Assembly (NCBI RefSeq): GCF_963678635.1
Contig: NC_087062.1
Span: forward strand, 44,842,395 to 44,906,394
Direction of reading: 5' to 3'
Source of the DNA: Symsagittifera roscoffensis
Lineage: Eukaryota; Xenacoelomorpha; Acoela; Convolutidae
Length of the DNA: 64,000 nucleotides
Part shown: piece by piece, positions 46,901 to 56,988 of the stretch
Layout: every line of letters begins with the position of its first letter
Position numbering within the stretch: the first letter of the stretch is position 1
Made by a program: the position numbers and the translations under genes
Notes under the pieces: generated by a model
Databases searched by the model: none
Told to the model about the DNA's origin: nothing
Seen by the model: only the letters and a program-made list of their open reading frames with translations

Positions 46901-47740
46901 TTTGACCTAGATTTCGAATGGCCTCGACCTATGTTTCAACTTTGTTCGACTTATCTTTCGACTGTTCTCGACCTATGTTTCGACTGTGCTCTACCTATGT
47001 TTCGACTGTGCTCGACTTATCTTTCGACGTTCCTCGACTTTTCTGTCCGCTGTGGTCGATGTATGTTTCGACTGTGCTCGACCTATGCCTAGACTGTGGT
47101 CGAACTGATTGTCGAGTGTGCTCGACCTATCTTTGGACTGTTGTCAACCAACGTATCGACTGTGCTCGACCTTTGCTTAGACTGTGGTCGATCTATTTTT
47201 TGACAGTGCTTGACTTATCTTTCGACTGTGCTCGACCTATAACTTTAATGTTCTCGAACTTTGTTTCGACTGTGCTCGACTTATGCTTAGACTCTGGTCG
47301 ACCTAGAATTCGAATGTCCTCGACCTTTTTTTCTACTGTGCTCGTCTTATGTTTCGTCTATACTCGACTTATCTTTCGACTGTGCTCGACCTTTATTTCG
47401 AAAGTCCTCGACCTATCTTTCGACTGTGCTCGACTTATGTTTCGACTGTGTTCGGCCTCTGTGTGGACTGTGGTCGACCCATTTTTCGACTGCGCTCAAC
47501 TTATCTTTCGAATGTGCTCGAACTATATTTCGAATGTCCTCGACCTATGTTTCGACTGTGCTCGACCTATGTTTCGACTATGCTCGAATTCTCTTTCGAT
47601 TGTGCTCGACCTATTCATAGACTGCGGTCGATCTTTTTTTCGACTGTGCTCGACCTATGTTTCGACTGCTCGACCTATTTTTTGACTGTGCTCGAACGTT
47701 GTTTTGACTGTGCTCGACAAATTTTTTGATTGTGCTTGGA
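43920..47740 (+). repeat. ~1.82-kb higher-order duplication
   Basis: Markers GTAGTCGAGCAATGTTCCC (about 43956 and 45779) and GACAGGTGCTCTACC recur with a spacing of about 1.82-1.85 kb. Copy 1 runs to about 45740 and copy 2 to about 47740, with small internal indels. Confidence 0.75.
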
Positions 47741-48858
47741 CTCTTTTTTGACTGTGCTCGATCTATGTTCGGACTGTGCTCTACCTATGTTTCGACTGTG
47801 ATCAACATACATTTCTACGGTGCTCGACCTTTGTTTCGTCTGGGCTCGATTTATATTTCGACGTTGGTCGACCTATGTTTTGATTTTGCTAGACTTATCT
47901 TTCGACTGCTCTCGACATGTGTTTCGAGTGTGCTCGACCTATTTTCGACTCTGCTCGAACTATCCTACGACGGTCTTCGACTTTTCTGTCAGCTGTGGTC
48001 GATCTATGTTTCGACTGTGCTCGACCTATGCTTAGACTGTGGTCGAACTGTTTGTCGGCCGTGCTCGACCTATGTTTCGACTGTGGTAGACCAACGTTTC
48101 GACTGTGCTCGACCTTTGCTTGGACTGTGGTCGACCTATTTTTGACAGTGCTCGACCTATTTTTCGACAGTGCTCGACCTATTTTTTCATGTTCTCAACC
48201 TTTGTTTCGACTGTGCTCGACCTATGCTTAGACTCTGGTCGACCCAGATTTCGAATGTCCTCGACCTATTTTTCGACTGTTCTCGACTTATGTTTTGTCT
48301 GTACTCGACTTATCTTTCGACTGTGCTCGGCCTATATTTCGAAAGTCCTCGATCTATGTTTCGACTGTGTCGACTTAGGTTCCGACTGTGCTCGGCCTAT
48401 GCTTAGACTATGGTAGACCTATTTTTTGAATGTGCTCAACTTATCTTGCGACTGTGTTCGACCTTTATTTCGGATGTCGTCGACCTATGTTCCGACTCTG
48501 CTCGACTTATGTTTCGACTATGCTCGAATTATGTTTCGATTGTGCTCTACCTAGATTTCGAATGTCTTCGACCTATGTTCCGACTGTGCTCGACCTATGC
48601 TTAGACTGCGGTCGACCTTTTTCTTCGACTGTGCTCGACTTATCTTTCCACTGTGGTCGACCTGTGTTTCGACTTTCTCGAACGAAATTGGGTGTGTTTC
48701 GGCTGTTCTCGACTTGTGCTTCTACCGCGCTCGACCTATGTTTGGACTCTGCTCGACCTATGTTTCGACTTTCTCGAGCAAAATCGGGTATTATTTAACT
48801 TTGAGCTCAACTTAAAACTGCTCCTCGAACGCAGAATTTTGGTCGCAAAACTGCCCGT

Positions 48859-48893
48859 GCTCGACTTTCTATGTCGAAACATAGGTCGAGCAT
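48859..48893. repeat. Inverted monomer pair (hairpin) beyond right end of satellite
   Basis: TGCTCGAC (48859-48866) pairs with GTCGAGCA (48886-48893), and inside it CTATGT pairs with ACATAG around loop CGAA, leaving a TTT bulge. The right half is a monomer in the opposite orientation to the array. Confidence 0.8.
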
Positions 48894-48899
48894 TTCGAC

Positions 48900-49630
48900 C
48901 CGCGGAACCATTTCATCAAACTTTTCTTGACAGTTCAGCTGTACGCTTGTGTCGTTCTACATGCCATACCATTAGGGATGAGAAGAAGTACTTATATTAA
49001 TGTTATATAATGTTTTATTGTTTAGGACACTGCGTTCGTTACCTCACTTAAGTTAAGATGATCTCGACGGTCGAAATTACAGCAAAGTTATGTTATTGCT
49101 AAGCTGCAGAAAATTGAAATAAAAATATAAAACGGTTGTGTTTTCGAACTGAGACTTCTCAAGCATCTGATTCTACCGGCAAAAATACCTGGTTTTCTTC
49201 AAATTTCTTCAAGTTGATCAAACTCACGATTTTCATCAAATTGATCAAACTCCGAGTCTTTCTACCGGCAAACTCAGAGACTTGGTTATTCTGCTATTAT
49301 AGGATACCTCGTTTTATAAGCTTGCCGGGCAAGCAGGTCAACATAAAAAATACTCACAGTAGGAAAATTCAGCAAGGTAATAGAAAAACATTGCAAATTA
49401 TTGAAACTTATATTAAAAACTTTAGACTATAGTATCGATTGGTCAAAACTAGCTTTTCAAGTTTTATATAAAAATTACATGTCAATTAAAATCATAATTC
49501 AACTCAGCACTAAAAGCCGTGTTTAGCTCTCATCAACAATTATTTTCATGTGAAAATGGGAAATACGCTTGCTGTAGTTTTATAAATTCAGACCGAAATT
49601 CGAAAAAAGCATGCCGGTTAGTGGCTACCC
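48900..49630. other. AT-rich flank right of satellite
   Basis: Short ORF-like stretches only. A local near-repeat TTCTTCAAATTTC, TTCAAGTTGATCAAACTC and TTTTCATCAAATTGATCAA is seen near 49196-49255. No gene supported. Confidence 0.4.
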
Positions 49631-50023
49631 CAGTAGAGTGCCGAGGGTGGGGGCGCGCGGGGGTGAGTGTCCCCCCCCCCCCCCCCTCAATTCTCGTTGC
49701 CAATTTTTTCCATAGGGTCCCTTTTGATATAACTTTACAACATCTATTTTTGGCTGACCAATCTCAAATTTTTTCTATAGGCGCCCTCGGCGGCAACATA
49801 ACTAATTTTGAGCGGACAACGCTCGCCAAACCAAACGCATTTTTCAGGCAAAATTTTCCAAAAAGTAACATTTTTGGTCTAAATAGAGTCTTAACAGATT
49901 TGATCAATAGGGGAGTGCTCGGAAAAATAAATCGGTCGACCTAAAAAAAAAGGTCCACAAAATTTTTTCAGAATTTTTTGAAAAACCGCCCCTCCCCCTA
50001 GAAAAATTCTGCGCACGCCATTG
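49631..50023. mobile_element. hAT-type MITE with imperfect 8-bp target-site duplication
   Basis: Begins CAGTAGAGTGCCG, ends CGCACGCCATTG. The flanks are GGCTACCC (49623-49630) and GGCTATCC (50024-50031), 7 of 8 matching. A G/C-rich and poly-C stretch follows the left end. Internal homology to 24723-25085 is clear. Confidence 0.72.
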
Positions 50024-50104
50024 GGCTATCCTCTTAAAAAACTTTATGGTCACCCTGAAACAAGTTTATAAAAACTACTTGTTCAACACTTTGATGTTGA
50101 AAAT

Positions 50105-50326
50105 CATTATGAGGCCAAACTGTGCAGCAGATAGGTGCACAGTTTTGTGTCTGTATGTTGCCGAATTCCAAGCCTTGCTGTGTCTGTATGTTGCTGAGAC
50201 AACCTTTTAAACATGGTAAAATTTTGTTGGCACAAAAAATATGGAAGAACAAATAAAGAAGAAAGGCGCATCTCTGTTGCGGAATCCGCTTACAATTCAC
50301 ACAATGCACACTTCGGCCTCGTAATG
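50105..50326. mobile_element. MITE with CATTACGAGG terminal inverted repeats, copy 2
   Basis: Begins CATTATGAGGCCAAACTG and ends GGCCTCGTAATG. Longer than copy 1 (5435-5635), partly through an internal duplication of TGTGTCTGTATGTTGC. No ORF of note; the minus-strand ORF across it is incidental. Confidence 0.7.
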
Positions 50327-50579
50327 ATGTAATGCAAATTGTTTTAAAATGAACTGAGGTAAGCTAAGTGGTCATTTAAGTTCCTTATACAACCAAAATT
50401 CTACGCTTAATTTTTGATGCTATCAGCCCAAAAATCTTAGCTCGTCAAAATTTCATTTAGGCGTCCATTAGTTCGTCAAGTAGGCCATTTAGCCATTCAA
50501 TGATGTTTATTTAAAAAAAACTGTTCGAAACCAGTTGACGGGCAGTCAGCACGACCGAGGCTTTACGCAGTCTTATTTG

Positions 50580-51660
50580 TTATGTTGATTTTCAATTTAA
50601 TAACTTTAGCATTCAATGATCACACCCGCACCGAAGTTCCATCGATAAAAACTGATTATAATGGAAAATTGTTGTCTATAATGTTGTCATCAATATCCAT
50701 TATTGATGCAAATTTAGACCACAAAATTGATTATATTCTCATTATGATCGATTATTTTCATAAAAAAAACACAATCCATTAAAATACCTTATAATTGACT
50801 ATAATCCATTTGAAATCCATTATAATTGATTATAACAGATTATAATTTTTTTCTGCGCTACTCGAGGCCTACTCACAATCTAAACCTACTCAAATAAACT
50901 CTCCTGCACTTTCTCCCCATCCCCATTTTTCTTTCCCCCTCACAGCCGAATTTAAACCACTCCCCTACGTTTATCCCAAAGCCCACCCCCATGTTTATTA
51001 AAATTTACCACCAACCTCAACCCCCAAGTTACAGTTTAGCCCCATTCCCCTCAGATTGTTTACGGGGACCGGGGAGGGGGATTAGTCGGTGTACACAACA
51101 CCTATCTACTCCCACTCTCCAGTTTAACCGCCTCACCCACGTTGGTTGGGGGGTGGGCTGGTGTTTAACTAAGATTGGGGAAGGGAGGGGGGTGGGGTTA
51201 AACTGACGAGGGTTAAACTGGGGAGGAGGTTGTTAAACGAGGTGATGGAGTTTACCTAACGTATAGAAAAGTGGAAAAATTTTAAATTACATTTTATGTG
51301 AAAGGTAAAGAATAAACGCAACTGCACGAAAAAGAAATGAGATAACTTTGTGAAAAATTTGCAAAAATTCATAAGTTTTTCTCAAAAAAATACATTATAA
51401 TCGATTATAATCGATTAAAATAAATGAAAATATCATAATTATAATCGGCTTTTGATGGATTATAATCTTTTATAATCGATTTTATTAAATAAAAGAATAT
51501 CATGATTACAATCGGTCTTTGATTGATTAAAATCGATTATAATGGATTACGTTGAAATAAAAAATACTACTATTATAATGCATTTTGATGGATTCTAATC
51601 GATTCCCGCACCGAGCGCCCATGGATTCTAATCAATTATAATGGATTCCCGAGACAAAAA
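50580..51660. repeat. Composite repeat: GATTATAATC palindromes around C-rich CAGTTTAACC blocks, copy 1
   Basis: The outer parts consist of many ATTATAATCGATTATAAT-like palindromic words. The centre (about 50900-51250) switches from CCCCCAAGTTACAGTTTAG style on the plus strand to GGGGTTAAACTG style, so it is itself inverted. A tail with GCAACTGCACGAAAAAG follows. Confidence 0.65.
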
Positions 51661-51689
51661 TAGTCCATGATTATCCATTACAGGTGTAA

Positions 51690-52470
51690 AATCCAGACCA
51701 CGAAATTGGTTATATTGCCATTATGGAAATAAAATAATCCATTCTAATCCATTATAATCGATTAAAATCCATTTTTTTGGCAAAAAAAAAGATTAGTTTT
51801 GTCAAGATAATCAATTGTTTTTGAAACTACAATTTATAATCGCTCATTATAATCGATTTAGTCTATTTTAATTTACAAACTAAAAAAGATTTTTTCGGCA
51901 GAATTTTTGCAAGAAATGTGCAAATTGTATGCCCTGTCTTTTAAAAATTGCACCCCCGCCCAGTTTACCCCAACCCCTAGCTTACCATCATCCAGTTTAT
52001 CCCCCCCCCCCCAGTTTACTTCCATCTAGTTTACTTGCCACCCGCCCCACTCCCCAAGTTTACCGTCGTTTACCACCCCCTTTGCAGTTTAGCCCAGTTA
52101 AACGGGGGTGTCATTCATTTAGCCCCCCCCCCCACAATCCCCCTATAATGCACCCCCCCCCCCCCCAGTTTACCCCCAGTTAAATAAGTAAATAAAGGGG
52201 AGTGTAAACTGAGATGAATTGAAAAAGCAGAGACAAAACTATACAAATTTTAACTTGAAATTAACATTGAATGAAACGTAATACGTAGCAACTGCACTAA
52301 ACAAGAAATGAGATTTGAAAAAGTTGTGAATTTTTTTATTAACCCCTTAAAAATCAATTATAATTGATTATAACTGATTATAATGGACTATATTGGCATA
52401 AAAATGTTAGGATTACAATCCAATTTTAATAGATTGTAATCGATTATAAGGGACAAGTTTTTCTATGCAA
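51690..52470. repeat. Composite GATTATAATC / CAGTTTACCCC repeat, copy 2
   Basis: Same order as copy 1: AT palindromes, C-rich CAGTTTACCCC units with long C runs (about 51945-52190), a tail with GCAACTGCACTAAACAAG, then AT palindromes again to about 52455. Confidence 0.65.
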
Positions 52471-53440
52471 ACTGTTAAGCGAAAAACTATGAAATGCTCC
52501 AACTCATTTCATAAAGCGAATCAGTCCGCGCAAAATCAAGTATTTTTAAGCAATCTATTCTAGCTTTGACATTTTGAGGTATTCTAAGTTACTTCAGATT
52601 AAACGGTTAGCGAAAAATTAAAGATTTTGTTTTGAAGCCATTCCAGCTATCATTCAAGTTGGTTCTTAGGGTTACAAATTTTCAGGTTGTGTTATAGAGC
52701 GAATCAGTTGGCAAAACGCTAAATTTTCTTTAATAGGCTATACAAGTAAGGGAATTTTGAAATATTTCAAGTTATTTCATGAAGGAAATCGGACAGCAAA
52801 AAAAATTATTGGAACCTTTCCACCGATGAAATTTGAAAATTTCAAGCTCTTTTATAGACCAAATTATTTTGCTATGCAAGACCGAGTCACTTTGCTATCG
52901 AAATGCAATGCACTTTCTATGCAATGTAGTAAAGCAAGGAAACCTCTTGTTTTTCTTAAGCACGCTATTCAAATTTTTCATAGAACAAATCAGTTCAAAT
53001 TTCACTTAGGCAAGTTATTGAAGCTATACCAATTTGAAATATTTCAAGTTGTTGTTTAGACCAAAATCTTTTGCGAAAGTTTAATTTTGCTAAGCGAACT
53101 AATGACGAATTTAGAAAAATTCCATGTTAATTCTTAGACCAAATCAAAACGCGAAATATTTAAAGGTTTCCGAAGCAAGCTATACAAGCTGTGAAACTAC
53201 AGAATTAGTTTCAAATTGTTTCATGAAGCGAGCCGGATTCCGAAAAAATTAAGATTTTCTAAAAAAGCTATTTCAACTATGAAACTGCGAAATAATTTAG
53301 GATATTTCATGCGGCGAAATGGTTCACGAAAAGTTCTTAGAACTTCACAACTTTGAAGTATATCAAGTTATTTCATGAAGGGAATCGGTTTGCAAAGCTT
53401 AGGCATTTCTCAAGCAAGTATCCGAATCGGTATGCGAAAA
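52455..53440. repeat. Degenerate ~90-bp tandem repeat
   Basis: About ten worn units share AAGCNAGCTAT, then GAAATATTTCAAGTTATTTC, then ATGAAGCGAATCGG and GCGAAAAGTTAA. Spacings such as 53178 to 53266 are near 88 bp. It runs up to the broken retroelement. The ORF at 52757-53059 is part of the repeat and not supported. Confidence 0.6.
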
Positions 53441-53444
53441 GCTC

Positions 53445-53696
53445 CTTTCCGCACTTTCTGCTAACCACAGCAACAAAACTATGCACAGCAGATTAATCCG
53501 TTGGGTAAACAGACTTTTACCATTTAGTTTTAGTTTTTCACATGTTCCGGGTAAAGATATGGGATTTACCGACCTCATATCTAAATTATCCTCAGGCAAA
53601 GTCTCACCCCTTTCCCACTACGATGAAGAAATTGTCGTGGCTTCTATTGAAAAAATTCGTATTATTTTAACGAATGCATCCAATTTTATCCCGTAA
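53445..53696 (+). pseudogene. Retrotransposon RNase H C-terminal remnant
   Basis: The frame containing SANHSNKTMHSRLIRWVNR, then FSFSHVPGKDMGFTDLISK matches the end of gypsy-type RNase H (R.L.RW...L..F.F...H.PGK....D.(L/I)S). Upstream RT and the catalytic RNase H residues are absent. It ends at a TAA at 53694-53696. Confidence 0.72.
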
Positions 53697-54089
53697 TTAG
53701 AGTAATTGTAGATCGACCGTCGGTCGCTGGAAACTCAAATGTAAAATTAAATATCTCGTCGGGATGATTAATTCAAGCGACGTGATTGCTCGAACTTTAA
53801 CCGATAGCTCTTTAGCTTCTGTTAAATTTGGAATTATTGCTGCTATCAATTCTTGTATTGCCAAGACGCTAAAATTTTGTAATATTTCGCACGTCAGGTC
53901 AGAAGGTTGCTCATCAATTTGCCTTTGACAGATAACTCCAAATTCAATTATAAAATTATCTCGTTTACGGATAAAGCCCAGTTACATTTCACAAGACGTA
54001 ACGAAAATTTTATCCCATGAAAGTTAAAGCCCGCGGCTACACCATTCTCTAAATTAACTGACCCTTTAGTAATTGTCCTGGAGGAACAA

Positions 54090-54482
54090 ATTATCGCTTA
54101 TACCAAAAAATCGTTGTTCCAAGATTTATTGCAAATTATTAACAAGGACGACAAAACTTTATGGGATCTACGTACGACTCTAAAGATGGGGCGCCCACTG
54201 GGATCTCATAGATTTTTTTTTATGAAAAGCTGTGAGAAGGACCTAAATACTAAAGACGAACTGCTCTTTCTGGACAACAAGCTTGTGGTGGCAGCAGCGG
54301 CCCGAGAGGCTTTCAGCTCTATGTTGCACGAGTCTCACCCAGGTCAGTTTGGCATGAAACTCCTGGCCGAGTATATCTGGTGACCGAATATCTACAGAGA
54401 AATGTACCACCATGGCAAATCTTGCAGGCAGTGTTTAGAAGCCAGTAAGAACTTTAAGGTTTGTTGGGATCAGATCACGTGA
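54090..54482 (+). pseudogene. Retrotransposon integrase zinc-finger remnant
   Basis: LHESHPGQFGMKLLAEYIW is followed by an in-frame TGA (54381-54383) where Trp is expected, and the same frame continues to SCRQCLEASKNFKV. The H-x3-H and C-x2-C pattern is the integrase HHCC domain. The single nonsense codon splits an otherwise continuous frame. Confidence 0.72.
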
Positions 54483-54509
54483 GCAAACTTTCGAAATTAT
54501 CAATTGCCA

Positions 54510-54960
54510 ATTAATAGATAAAATTAGATTCTGCCGGCCCTTTGGATGCTTTTTGAGGATCGAATAAATATTTTTTCTTTGCATACACCATTTTACCAAA
54601 TTTCCGTCTGCAACGGTAGTAAACAATACTTCGTCAAATTCAGTTATCTCCTTCTTGAAGGATTCTTGCCATCTTCACGGCTTTCCAAGAAAAATCACAG
54701 TCGACCATGGGTCATGCTTTCTATCACACAATTTTAAATCCTTTGGCGAAAAGCTTAATAAAAAAACTTTCTATTGTACAATAGGTGATCAAAGAGCAAA
54801 AAGAATTGTTTTGAGACTTGTATATATACTGTAAAATCTATACTCCTTGCCATGTTATACGAATTACCTCATTTGACTTCAAAACTTCATTCAAAAAAAT
54901 TATTTGGAAACTTCGGATTACCAAAGAACCGTCCATCGGATAAACTACGTTTGAAAAACA
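54510..54960 (+). pseudogene. Retrotransposon integrase core remnant, frame-broken
   Basis: Fragments in shifting frames: DSAGPLDAF (first catalytic Asp region), then VDHGSCFLSHNFKSFGEK (second Asp region), then material before the pol C-terminus. At least three frame changes or stops separate them. Confidence 0.65.
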
Positions 54961-55738
54961 CTTCAACCGCACTGCTATCACCAGATGGAAAAATCTGATC
55001 TCTTTTGATAATCGTTTAGATCAAGGAAAATCGATCATGTCGGACCGTCGGAACAGGAACTGGAAGTTAGCCGATTTGGCAGAGGAGGGCTACGAAGATG
55101 CAGACATTGATGCTTCGTCAGACTCGAGAGCTAACATTCTGCTGGCCAAGATCTCTCCCGGAAACCGCACGACCCCGGTTTCTATCACCCAACGCAGACG
55201 ACCTTCACTCATGAAACTGACCACCGGAGCTGGAAAGAGGAAAATGTCGCAACCCAAGAAGACAATCCGGGCAAACTCTCGGAAAAGGACGACATTTGAG
55301 AACCTGACGCCGACACATGGATACACGCAATCACCGACAGGAATTATTATCAATCCGAATTCGACAGGTTCATCTTCCTCCTCCTTTTTTGTTAAATTAA
55401 AATTTTGGGACGGCTTGATCGACGAGTACTTCGAGGATGTTTCAAAAAACAATGCCCCAATTAGCCATGAAACAGACAAAAACGTTGATTTGTGTTACAG
55501 GTGAACAAAAGACTCCATTCTCAGAATACAAAGAGCGTACCAGACCATCGGTCGCTACCCATTCAAGCAGACTACCAGGACCGTCAACATCTGGTTCAGC
55601 AACAGAACCAATAGTGAAGGACAACAGACCAGAGGAAATCCCCCTATCGTCACTCAGACGAGACTATCAGCCAGACCCAGAAGTAATGTGGAACCACCAC
55701 AGTTTCAAGGGGAACGCCGATACGTGGACAATTTAGAG
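54947..55738 (+). pseudogene. Retrotransposon pol C-terminal region, copy 1
   Basis: The frame is open before the first ATG (55037) back through FEKHFNRTAITRWKNL, so it continues pol rather than starting a new protein. A two-base loss in a GT-rich run near 55489-55495, compared with copy 2, shifts the frame after NVDL, and the rest (KTPFSEYKERTRPSV...) lies in another frame to about 55736. Product is Ser/Thr-rich and basic. Confidence 0.62.
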
Positions 55739-55854
55739 TAATCTGAGACATTACTGAGTCCTGAGATCAATTCTGTGACACCCCTGCCTCCTCCTTCTGG
55801 TCACCTTCCGACTTTCTTACCCCCTCACTAATTCTCCTCAGAGACCGACGATGG

Positions 55855-56187
55855 TTGCCAGAACATTGCTTACTACGCTTACAACGCTTACAACGTTTCT
55901 TGAAGGATTTTTGCCATCTTCACGGCTTTCCAAGAAAAATCAGAATCGACCATGGGTCATGCTTTCTATCACACAATTTTAAATCCTTTGGCGAAAAGCT
56001 TAACAAAAAAAATTCCTATTATACAGTAGGTGATCAAAGATCAAAAAGAATTGTTTTGAGACTTGTATATACTGTAAAATCTATACTCCTTGCCATGTTA
56101 TACAAATTACCTCATTTGACTTCAAAAACTTCAATCGAAAAAATTATTTGGAAACCACGAATTACCAAAGAACCGTCCATCGGATAA
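55855..56187 (+). pseudogene. Retrotransposon integrase core remnant, duplicated copy
   Basis: An open frame with LKDFCHLHGFPRKIRIDHGS, then CFLSHNFKSFGEKLNKK matches the second catalytic Asp region of the integrase core. It repeats 54654-54940 with fewer frame breaks. The first Asp region is missing, so it is a partial copy. Confidence 0.6.
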
Positions 56188-56280
56188 ACTACGTTTGAAA
56201 AACACTTCAACCGCACTGCTATCACCAGATAGAAAAATCTGATCTCTATTGATAATCGTTTAGATCAAGGAAAATCGATC

Positions 56281-56988
56281 ATGTCGGACCGTCGGGACAT
56301 GAACTGGAAGTTAGCCGATTTGGCAGAGGAGGGCTACGAAGATGCAGACATTGATGCTTCATCAGACTCGGGAGCTAACATTCTGCTGGCCAAGATCTCT
56401 TCCGGAAACCGCACGACCCCGGTTTCTATCACCCAACGCAGACGACCTTCACTCATGAAACTGACCACCGGAGCTGGAAAGAGGAAAATGTCGCAACCCA
56501 AGAAGACAATCCGGGCAAACTCTCGGAAGAGGACGACCTTTGAGAACCTGACGCCGACACATGGATACACGCAATCACCGACAGGAATTATTATCAATCC
56601 GAATTCGACAGGTTCATCTTCCTCCTCCTTTTTTGTTAAATTAAAATTTTGGGACGGCTTGATCGACGAGTACTTCGAGGATGTTTCAAAAAACAATGCC
56701 CCAATTAGCAATGAAACAGACAATAACGTTGATGTGTGTGTTACAGGTGAACAAAAGACTCCATTCTCAGAATACAAAGAGCGTACCGGACCATCGGTCG
56801 CTACCCATTCAAGCAGACTACAAGGACCGTCAACATCTGGTTCAGCAACAGAACCAATAGTGATGGACAACACACCAGAGGAAACCCCCCCTATCGTCAC
56901 TCAGACGAGACTATCAGCCAGACCCAGAAGTAATGTGGAACCACCACAGTTTCAAGGGGAACGCCGATACGTGGACAATTTAGAGTAG
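56281..56988 (+). CDS. Retrotransposon pol C-terminal region, copy 2 (open frame)
   Basis: 235 codons open from the methionine. The same frame is open upstream through FNRTAIT, so the ATG may be internal. Basic and Ser/Thr-rich, with RRRPSLMKLTTGAGKRKMSQ, a poly-Ser run, FWDGLIDEYFEDVS and a Pro-rich tail. No enzyme domain. Known: gypsy-like pol proteins often carry variable tails after integrase. Probably not expressed by itself. Confidence 0.5.
   Translation: MSDRRDMNWKLADLAEEGYEDADIDASSDSGANILLAKISSGNRTTPVSITQRRRPSLMKLTTGAGKRKMSQPKKTIRANSRKRTTFENLTPTHGYTQSPTGIIINPNSTGSSSSSFFVKLKFWDGLIDEYFEDVSKNNAPISNETDNNVDVCVTGEQKTPFSEYKERTGPSVATHSSRLQGPSTSGSATEPIVMDNTPEETPPIVTQTRLSARPRSNVEPPQFQGERRYVDNLE

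Larger units (their letters stand above)
26240..48790 (+). repeat. Giant 22-bp satellite array (~22.5 kb, about a thousand monomers)
   Basis: Head-to-tail monomers of mostly 22 bp; halves of the consensus are TTCGACTGTGC and TCGACCTATGT. All units face the same way. Each has two TCGA tetramers 10 and 12 bp apart and strong T-over-A skew. Monomers differ mainly at CpG sites (CGA to TGA, CTCGAC to CTCAAC) and by recurring variants such as GTGGTCGAC, GAATGTCCTCGACC and TATGCTTAGACT. Many ORFs of 60-282 codons appear on the plus strand in all frames; these follow from a stop-poor 22-bp unit and are not listed as genes. There are no unique spacers, so it is not CRISPR-like. Edges degenerate at both sides. 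Confidence 0.95.

Noticed and set aside
26240-48790. CRISPR-like array
   Set aside because: Units are contiguous 22-bp repeats without unique spacers, in animal DNA with introns. It is a satellite.
51945-52190. Telomere-like repeats
   Set aside because: CAGTTTACCCC words are irregularly spaced, mixed with plain C runs and present in inverted orientation in the neighbouring copy; no regular telomeric array.
56334-56900. 188-codon minus-strand ORF
   Set aside because: Mirror of the retrotransposon pol-tail frame; the plus-strand reading is continuous with the integrase region.
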